The position numbers and the translations under genes were made by a program. Of a stretch of DNA of 27,228 nucleotides, positions 22,578 through 27,228 are shown piece by piece. The notes below the pieces were generated by a model. The model made no database searches. It was given only the letters and a program-made list of their open reading frames with translations, and was not told the origin of the DNA. Numbering within the stretch: position 1 is the first letter of the stretch; each line of letters begins with the position of its first letter. Source of the DNA: CALLPQ01 sp964479275 (lineage in GTDB: Bacteria; Pseudomonadota; Alphaproteobacteria; Caulobacterales; Parvularculaceae); assembly GCA_964479275.1 (NCBI GenBank), contig CAYZLR010000044.1, positions 1 through 27,228 of the forward strand. The letters run 5' to 3'.

Positions 22578-23228
22578 ATGCATGATAATTATTCTGATGA
22601 TGACCCCTCCTCGCAAGAGGCGGCCCCTACAATTGATGATAATATGTTGGAAGAGTTGGAGCGTGAATTGCCAGGCCTTTCAATATTGAGCCGATTTGCG
22701 CGTAACCTAGAAAATATTCCCTGGTTTGCCAATCTGGGAGAGCCGTTGACTCCTGGGGCTCGTTCAATTGCGCAGCATTATATTGATGCATTGGGATTTC
22801 CTGATGCTGATATTGCCATTCTTGTCGATTGGGAGGATGCTGCGGATGCTGCTGAAAGTCAGGATTGGCACAGCCCGGCTTGGGAGGCGGAAGAATTATT
22901 AAGGTCAGATCTAACCGGGCGAGCCCTTGAGACCCTTTCGGAAGATGCGTTAAAGATTGGCATGACGCTGATAGGTGAGAAAATCACGGCCCCGGCAAAA
23001 GAAGCCATGGAGCAAGCTTCTTATATTTGGGATATGGAAGATGAGGCGTCGCAGCGCTTGGCGATTGGTGCCGCCGTGCAGGCAGCGAATAATGCCGCAC
23101 TGGCATTGGTTGCCTCTCACGACCCAAACTTTGAAGGGGAGACCCACGCCCTCACGGCAAAATTTCAATTGTTTGAGTTTGGGCGGTGGCCGGTCGGTAT
23201 TATCGGGCGCTCTTTTAATTTATTTTAA
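22578..23228 (+). CDS. Uncharacterised acidic protein
   Basis: I do not recognise this family. From ATG 22578 (with GATGAG at 22563-22568; a TTG at 22569 is possible) it encodes 216 residues. The first 30 are very acidic and low in complexity (HDNYSDDDPSSQEAAPTIDD); the rest is Ala/Glu-rich and mostly helical (WEDAADAAESQDWHSPAWEA; AIGAAVQAANNAALALVASH) and ends with a more ordered FGRWPVGIIGRSFNLF. There is no signal peptide, membrane helix or obvious catalytic motif. It follows gluQ by about 90 bp on the same strand, and its last 14 bases overlap the 3' end of the convergent TauE/SafE gene. Codon-like frame quality and the complete length suggest a real gene. Confidence 0.72.
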   Translation: MHDNYSDDDPSSQEAAPTIDDNMLEELERELPGLSILSRFARNLENIPWFANLGEPLTPGARSIAQHYIDALGFPDADIAILVDWEDAADAAESQDWHSPAWEAEELLRSDLTGRALETLSEDALKIGMTLIGEKITAPAKEAMEQASYIWDMEDEASQRLAIGAAVQAANNAALALVASHDPNFEGETHALTAKFQLFEFGRWPVGIIGRSFNLF

Positions 23229-23988
23229 AAAAACTACTGCCAGCACTTAGTAGTAAATACAAAGCGATAGCACTCAATAGGATTTTTAGCGTCTTTTGAA
23301 ACGTGGTTTCAGAAAAACCGTTTAACAACCGGACCCCGATCCATGTGCCAATAAACCCTGCAAGAAGTGTCACCAAAATTAACGGAACCCAAGGATAGAA
23401 GGCAAAGCCAAGTAATCCAAAGGTTATGATTTTCAGGCTATGTTGCACAACCATACACGCGCCATGAGTTGCGACGATGGCAAATCGATCGCGACCTGTT
23501 CGAGAGAGTAAGGTCGCAATGATTGGACCTGTAGCCCCAAAAAAGAGGGTTAGGAAACCGCTGATCGCGCCTGTTGCAAAAAAAGTCTTTGGCCCAGGCG
23601 CGGAAAACGTCAATTTGGGTCCCCAAACTGAATAGATTACGAATAAAGCAACAGTCACTTTTAGAAAGTTTTCTGGGATTTCAATTATAAATTGGGCGCC
23701 TAGAAAAACGCCTACTATTGCCCCCAATGAGATCCAGAGTAAAAACGGCCATATCACATATCGCCATTGCAATAATGCTCTGCTGGTATTTGCGCCTAGC
23801 TGTACCATTCCATGGATTGGGATAACGGCCCCGATTGGTAATACCAATGTCATTACGGAGAGTAAGATTAACCCGCCACCTAAGCCAAAAGCCGCGGTCA
23901 ACGCCGCAGAAAATCCTGCTGTCGTAATCAAGATTATCGCCGCGAGAAGACCGACGCCTTCAGGCAGTAATGGGGAAAACCAATCCAT
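23215..23988 (-). CDS. TauE/SafE-family sulfite exporter-like permease
   Basis: This 257-residue protein has about eight hydrophobic helices and the family's repeated layout: FSAALTAAFGLGGGLILLSV near the N-terminus, the block HGMVQLGANTSRALL after helix 2, and a second half starting TGAISGFLTLFFGATGPIIA. TauE/SafE proteins move sulfite, sulfonates or other organic anions across the inner membrane; the substrate of this member is open. No sulfur-metabolism genes are nearby. It diverges from cysS across 102 bp and overlaps the preceding convergent gene by 14 bases. Confidence 0.85.
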   Translation of the reverse strand: MDWFSPLLPEGVGLLAAIILITTAGFSAALTAAFGLGGGLILLSVMTLVLPIGAVIPIHGMVQLGANTSRALLQWRYVIWPFLLWISLGAIVGVFLGAQFIIEIPENFLKVTVALFVIYSVWGPKLTFSAPGPKTFFATGAISGFLTLFFGATGPIIATLLSRTGRDRFAIVATHGACMVVQHSLKIITFGLLGFAFYPWVPLILVTLLAGFIGTWIGVRLLNGFSETTFQKTLKILLSAIALYLLLSAGSSFFKIN

Positions 23989-24090
23989 GGGTTGTTATTA
24001 CGAGAGATCGAGAAGACTCACAAGCGGCAGTTCCTTGCATCTGATTGATGATCACGATAGCAATAGACTTTTTCAAGAGAGTATTTAGGC

Positions 24091-25485
24091 ATGTTAAACC
24101 TTCATAATTCCATGACGAAGACCAAACAAGTCTTTGCACCGCAAGACCCAAACCGCGTAACGCTATATGTTTGCGGGCCAACAGTTTATAATTATGCTCA
24201 TATTGGTAATTTTCGCCCTGCTGTTGTTTTTGATGTTTTGTTTCGTCTTCTGCGTCATCGTTATGGTAATGACCAAGTTGTCTACGCCCGTAATTTTACA
24301 GATATTGAAGATAAAATCATTCGCGCTTCGCAAGAGAGTGGCCAGCCAATAGAGGTGATAACTAAAAAATATGCACAGATTTATCGTGATGAAAGTGCGG
24401 CGTTAAATATTCTCCCTCCCTCTATTGAACCATTGGCTACAGATCATATCGAAGAAATGCAAACACTGATTAGTGGTCTATTAGACAAAAAAATTGCTTA
24501 TATTGAGCAGGACCATATTCTCTTCGATGTTACTCAGTTTGCTGAATATGGTGCATTGGCGAATTTAAAAATGGATGAGATGATTGCCGGTGCCCGTGTT
24601 GAGGTCGCTCCTTATAAGCGTAACCCAGCAGACTTTGTTTTGTGGAAGCCTTCACAAGATGACGAGCCGGGATGGGCAAGCCCGGCGCTCTGGGAGATGG
24701 CCAGCAAAGGGCGCCCTGGTTGGCATATAGAATGTTCCGCGATGATTGAAAAAAGCCTTGGAAAAACCATCGATATTCATGGTGGCGGTCAAGATTTGCG
24801 CTTTCCCCATCATGAAAACGAAATTGCGCAATCAGTTTGTGTCCATAGGGCTCCCCTTGCAAATCTGTGGATGCATAATGGTTTCTTGCAAATGGGCAAA
24901 GATAAAATGTCCAAATCCATCGGCAATGTTGCGCTGGTGAGAGATTTATTAGGAGAATGGCCTGGTGAAGTTATCCGTTGGGCGTTATTATCTGCGCAAT
25001 ATCGCCAACCATTAGAGTGGAGCGATGGGCTTTTAACGCAATCTAAAAAACAATTAGACCGATTTTATCGTTTGTTTGCTGAGCATAATATTGTGAGTGC
25101 TGGGGATACACATCCTGATCTTGGTGTGGTTGGGAGCCTGGAAGATGATATGAACACGCCAGGAGCCATGGCCGGGCTTCATGCTTTGCGTGAAAAAGCC
25201 GGACAAAGCGAGGGTGCGACACGCACAAAAATATTACAATGCTTACTCGCTTCCGGGCAATTAATGGGTGTGTTCGAACACCCCCCTGTGGATTGGTTTC
25301 AAAAGAAATCAGTATCAACGCAATCAAACCTTACTGATCAAGAAATTGATCAATTACTGGATGAGCGACTTCTGGCGAAAAAAAATAAAGATTATGCGCG
25401 CGCCGATGGCATACGCAATCATTTAACAGATAATGGGATTCTTCTCGAGGACGGTCCTGATGGCACCATTTGGCGACGAAAATAA
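24091..25485 (+). CDS. cysS: Cysteinyl-tRNA synthetase
   Basis: The 464-residue class I enzyme charges tRNA(Cys). Visible sites: YVCGPTVYNYAHIGNFRPAV with the HIGH-type motif at residues 37-40, the zinc ligands Cys28, Cys215 (WHIECSAM), His240 and Glu244 (FPHHENEIAQS), and KMSKS at 272-276. These match the positions in E. coli CysS (Cys28, Cys209, His234, Glu238). The C-terminal DALR/anticodon part ends with LLAKKNKDYARADGIRNHL. The start ATG 24091 has AGAGAG before it. It stands at the head of a plus-strand run with a cupin gene and an SDR gene. Confidence 0.96.
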   Translation: MLNLHNSMTKTKQVFAPQDPNRVTLYVCGPTVYNYAHIGNFRPAVVFDVLFRLLRHRYGNDQVVYARNFTDIEDKIIRASQESGQPIEVITKKYAQIYRDESAALNILPPSIEPLATDHIEEMQTLISGLLDKKIAYIEQDHILFDVTQFAEYGALANLKMDEMIAGARVEVAPYKRNPADFVLWKPSQDDEPGWASPALWEMASKGRPGWHIECSAMIEKSLGKTIDIHGGGQDLRFPHHENEIAQSVCVHRAPLANLWMHNGFLQMGKDKMSKSIGNVALVRDLLGEWPGEVIRWALLSAQYRQPLEWSDGLLTQSKKQLDRFYRLFAEHNIVSAGDTHPDLGVVGSLEDDMNTPGAMAGLHALREKAGQSEGATRTKILQCLLASGQLMGVFEHPPVDWFQKKSVSTQSNLTDQEIDQLLDERLLAKKNKDYARADGIRNHLTDNGILLEDGPDGTIWRRK

Positions 25486-25520
25486 ATGTAAAAATCGTAT
25501 TGGGAAAAAGGAGTATTATC

Positions 25521-25886
25521 ATGTCTGATTTACAACACCTGAATTGGGATGAGATTGAATGGGAACAGGTAACGCCAGAGTTTAAACGCAAATTAGTCAA
25601 TGGTGATACAATGACGATTGCTCGCCTTTCTTTTAAGGCGGGGTTTATTGTGCCGATGCATTCCCATCATAACGAGCAAATTAGCACTGTGATTTCGGGT
25701 GAAATTCAGTTCTGGTTTGGCGAAGACCGGGCTATTGAAAAAACGTATGGCCCCGGTGGTGTTGTGGTTATTCCCGCGCATCTTCCCCATGAAGCCAAAA
25801 TGCTCACGGATTTTGAAGGCATTGATCATTGGTCTCCGCGCCACGAAGACTGGATTAACGGCACTGATGATTATTTAAGGCAGTAA
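25521..25886 (+). CDS. Small single-domain cupin protein
   Basis: From ATG 25521, preceded by AAAAAGGAG, the product is 121 residues. It is a single cupin barrel with motif 1 at PMHSHHNEQISTVISGEI (His47, His49, Gln53 as likely metal ligands) and motif 2 at GPGGVVVIPAHLPHEA (His90). Such small cupins bind a divalent metal and serve as dioxygenases, isomerases or sensors; no reaction can be named. It follows cysS by 35 bp and precedes the SDR gene with a 1-base gap, so cupin and SDR are very probably co-translated and act together. Confidence 0.85.
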   Translation: MSDLQHLNWDEIEWEQVTPEFKRKLVNGDTMTIARLSFKAGFIVPMHSHHNEQISTVISGEIQFWFGEDRAIEKTYGPGGVVVIPAHLPHEAKMLTDFEGIDHWSPRHEDWINGTDDYLRQ

Positions 25887-25887
25887 T

Positions 25888-26652
25888 ATGGATTTGAAAT
25901 TAACAGGAAAAAACGCAATTATCGGCGCGTCCAGTCAAGGCTTGGGCCGTGCCTGTGCTTATGAGCTTTTGCAAGAAGGGTGTAATGTTTTAATCTGTGG
26001 GCGTCGCGCTGATGTTTTAAAAGCAACCCATGCGGAACTGAGTACTGTAGGGACCGGTCAGGTTATAAGTGTGATCGCTGATCTTGCCACACCAGAAGGG
26101 CAAGACGCTGTCCTGAAGGCCGCAAATAATGAATTTGGTAAAACCGATATTTTAGTGACCAATACCGGAGGGCCACCTCCGGGTCCATTTGAGAGCCATG
26201 ATCGACAGGCATGGGAATCGGCATTTCATTTATTATTGGGTAGCGCTGTTGCTCTCGTAAATGGTGTTTTACCGCAAATGAAAGCGCAAAAATGGGGGCG
26301 TATTATTGCGATTACCTCTCAGGCGGTCAAACAACCAGTTTCCAATCTCATCCTTTCAAATTCTGTAAGGGCCTCTGTGGTTGGGCTATGCCGCACATTG
26401 GCCAATGAATTGGGGCCTCATAATATTACCGTCAATAATGTCATGCCAGGGTTCACAAGCACTGAGCGTTTAAAACAACTGGTTGGCGGCGAAGAAAATT
26501 TCGGTGCTGTAACGGGCGATGTCCCGCTGGGCCGGGTCGGATCGCCAGAAGAATTTGCCGCCATGGTCACGTTTTTGGCCAGCGAACGCGCAAGTTATAT
26601 CACCGGCGTTTCGGTGCCCGTTGATGGCGGTTGGAGTAAAGGGCTTTTGTAA
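25888..26652 (+). CDS. Atypical short-chain dehydrogenase/reductase
   Basis: The 254-residue protein has the SDR Rossmann fold: the cofactor loop GASSQGLG (Gly13, Gly18, Gly20), LICGRR at the end of strand 2 (suggesting NADPH), NTGG at 92-95 and the C-terminal SYITGVSVPVDGGWSKGL. Ser144 of the active site is kept, but the Tyr-x3-Lys pair expected at 157/161 reads Ser157 and Arg161 (LILSNSVRASV). The sequence LILSN(S)xRA here defines a known SDR-like branch resembling 3-oxoacyl-ACP reductases that lacks the normal catalytic tetrad. Its reaction is unknown. The gene starts 1 base after the cupin stop. Confidence 0.85.
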   Translation: MDLKLTGKNAIIGASSQGLGRACAYELLQEGCNVLICGRRADVLKATHAELSTVGTGQVISVIADLATPEGQDAVLKAANNEFGKTDILVTNTGGPPPGPFESHDRQAWESAFHLLLGSAVALVNGVLPQMKAQKWGRIIAITSQAVKQPVSNLILSNSVRASVVGLCRTLANELGPHNITVNNVMPGFTSTERLKQLVGGEENFGAVTGDVPLGRVGSPEEFAAMVTFLASERASYITGVSVPVDGGWSKGLL

Positions 26653-26664
26653 ACACGCAAATGA

Positions 26665-27111
26665 TTATTGCTCAATAATCTGAAGCGCGGGCTTTTGCAA
26701 AGGAGTGGTCAGTCTCTTGACAATCTCTTTGCCGCGAAAAGCGCGATCCTTACCGATCTCCTGCGCACTTTGAGAACATTGGGGAAAGCGTGTGCGGGCA
26801 GTTTGGAATCCCTTGTTAAAGGCATTGACCATATCGACGTGAACTTGATTGCTTGGCTCTTCCAGTTCGACCAAGGTTTGCATTCGTCGGCGCCAAATAT
26901 TGGCTTCTAAGCGGGGTTCGCAGGTGCGGCGAATGTGATGTAATTCGCCGAAAACCCCTGCCAGAGCGACCAGATTTTGTTGACGTTCCACATATTGATC
27001 ATATTGCAAGGCGATTGACGACGGTGCTGTGAACAGCAGTGCTGCGACAAAACCGATTGTTAGGATAAGCGGTTTTATGGTTGAAGGTATGTCATACTGT
27101 CCAGGAAGCAT
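26665..27111 (-). CDS. Secreted TIGR02301-type hypothetical protein
   Basis: This 148-residue protein begins with a signal peptide (hydrophobic residues about 14-30, likely cleavage after SSIA at about 34). The mature part, with YDQYVERQQNLVALAGVFGE, LHHIRRTC, NIWRRRMQTLVELE and VNAFNKGFQTARTRFPQCS, matches the TIGR02301 family of small alphaproteobacterial exported proteins with two conserved Cys, probably paired in a disulfide. Function unknown. It converges on the SDR gene 12 bases away; a 7-bp hairpin (GATTATT / AATAATC, 26662-26679) covers its stop codon. Its upstream side is an IS630 remnant, which must contain or lie close to its promoter. Confidence 0.72.
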   Translation of the reverse strand: MLPGQYDIPSTIKPLILTIGFVAALLFTAPSSIALQYDQYVERQQNLVALAGVFGELHHIRRTCEPRLEANIWRRRMQTLVELEEPSNQVHVDMVNAFNKGFQTARTRFPQCSQSAQEIGKDRAFRGKEIVKRLTTPLQKPALQIIEQ

Positions 27112-27129
27112 AGCGGTCCATTTTTCTTA

Positions 27130-27227
27130 ACTGACAGTTTACATAACAATAGGCCATAAACAAGGCGACATTTGGCGGATTTTCTGAGCAAGGCCTTGAG
27201 TTTGGAGAAAGCCATTTCGATCGGATT
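27130..27227 (-). mobile_element. IS630-type transposase, C-terminal piece, off the right edge
   Basis: The minus-strand frame from 27227 begins NPIEMAFSKLKALLRKSA. In IS630-family transposases 'NPIE' contains the last catalytic Glu of the DDE triad and is followed by just such a 'xFxKLKxLLRKxA' helix. The normal ending ('...FTxxECxNYFxxxGY') does not follow; instead the frame runs on without resemblance through the region upstream of the TIGR02301 gene. So the 3' end is decayed or cut. The rest lies outside the window. Confidence 0.6.
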
Positions 27228-27228
27228 G

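Noticed and set aside
1..27228. CRISPR array, rRNA operon or complete tRNA gene
   Set aside because: No regularly spaced repeat series, rRNA stretch or foldable full tRNA was seen on either strand; only the partial tRNA-like tail at 2289-2311.

Overview
The window comes from an alphaproteobacterial chromosome. The evidence is the alphaproteobacterial form of AddB/AddA, the amgK-murU-addB-addA-trxA order, the folC-accD-trpA cluster, a TIGR02301-type periplasmic protein and a GluQ-RS with a degenerate zinc site. I cannot place it below class level. The core genes look fairly A+T-rich, and starts other than ATG are common (TTG or GTG for marR, amgK, murU and the DUF2147 gene).

Left part (1-3030): an accessory, scarred region. 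It holds a complete hipBA toxin-antitoxin module on the minus strand. Upstream of hipB lie three operator-like palindromes with exactly 49 bp between centres. A second, decayed hipA fragment and a truncated plus-strand gene flank the module. Beyond it are a pair of 17-bp direct repeats, a segment with the geometry of a tRNA 3' end (possible attachment-site scar), and remnants of an IS481-type and an IS30-type transposase.

Second part (3036-6840): small regulated units. A lipoprotein gene and a marR gene diverge from a region with two matched palindromes. A tetR gene diverges from a compact operon of overlapping genes for a secreted DUF2147 protein, a frameshifted DUF4345 membrane protein, a DUF1772-like membrane protein and a short, probably truncated membrane protein. 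A 400-bp stretch without a convincing gene follows.

Core (6841-26652): a [2Fe-2S] ferredoxin on the minus strand, then a tight plus-strand run amgK-murU (peptidoglycan sugar recycling), addB-addA (double-strand break repair) and trxA. It meets a minus-strand run trpA-accD-folC head-on; the likely trxA terminator lies inside the 3' end of folC. Where trpB would usually precede trpA there is a GMC-family flavoprotein with a four-cysteine motif. Next come gluQ, an unrecognised acidic protein, a TauE/SafE-type permease (minus), cysS, a cupin and an atypical SDR protein.

Right edge (26665-27228): a TIGR02301-type secreted protein on the minus strand and the C-terminal piece of an IS630-type transposase running out of the window.

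Most of the window is ordinary core genome. I did not find a clearly new multi-gene system. The items most worth testing are the GMC protein with a possible Fe-S cluster, the regularly spaced hipBA operators with a second hipA relic, and the TetR-DUF2147-DUF4345-DUF1772 unit.
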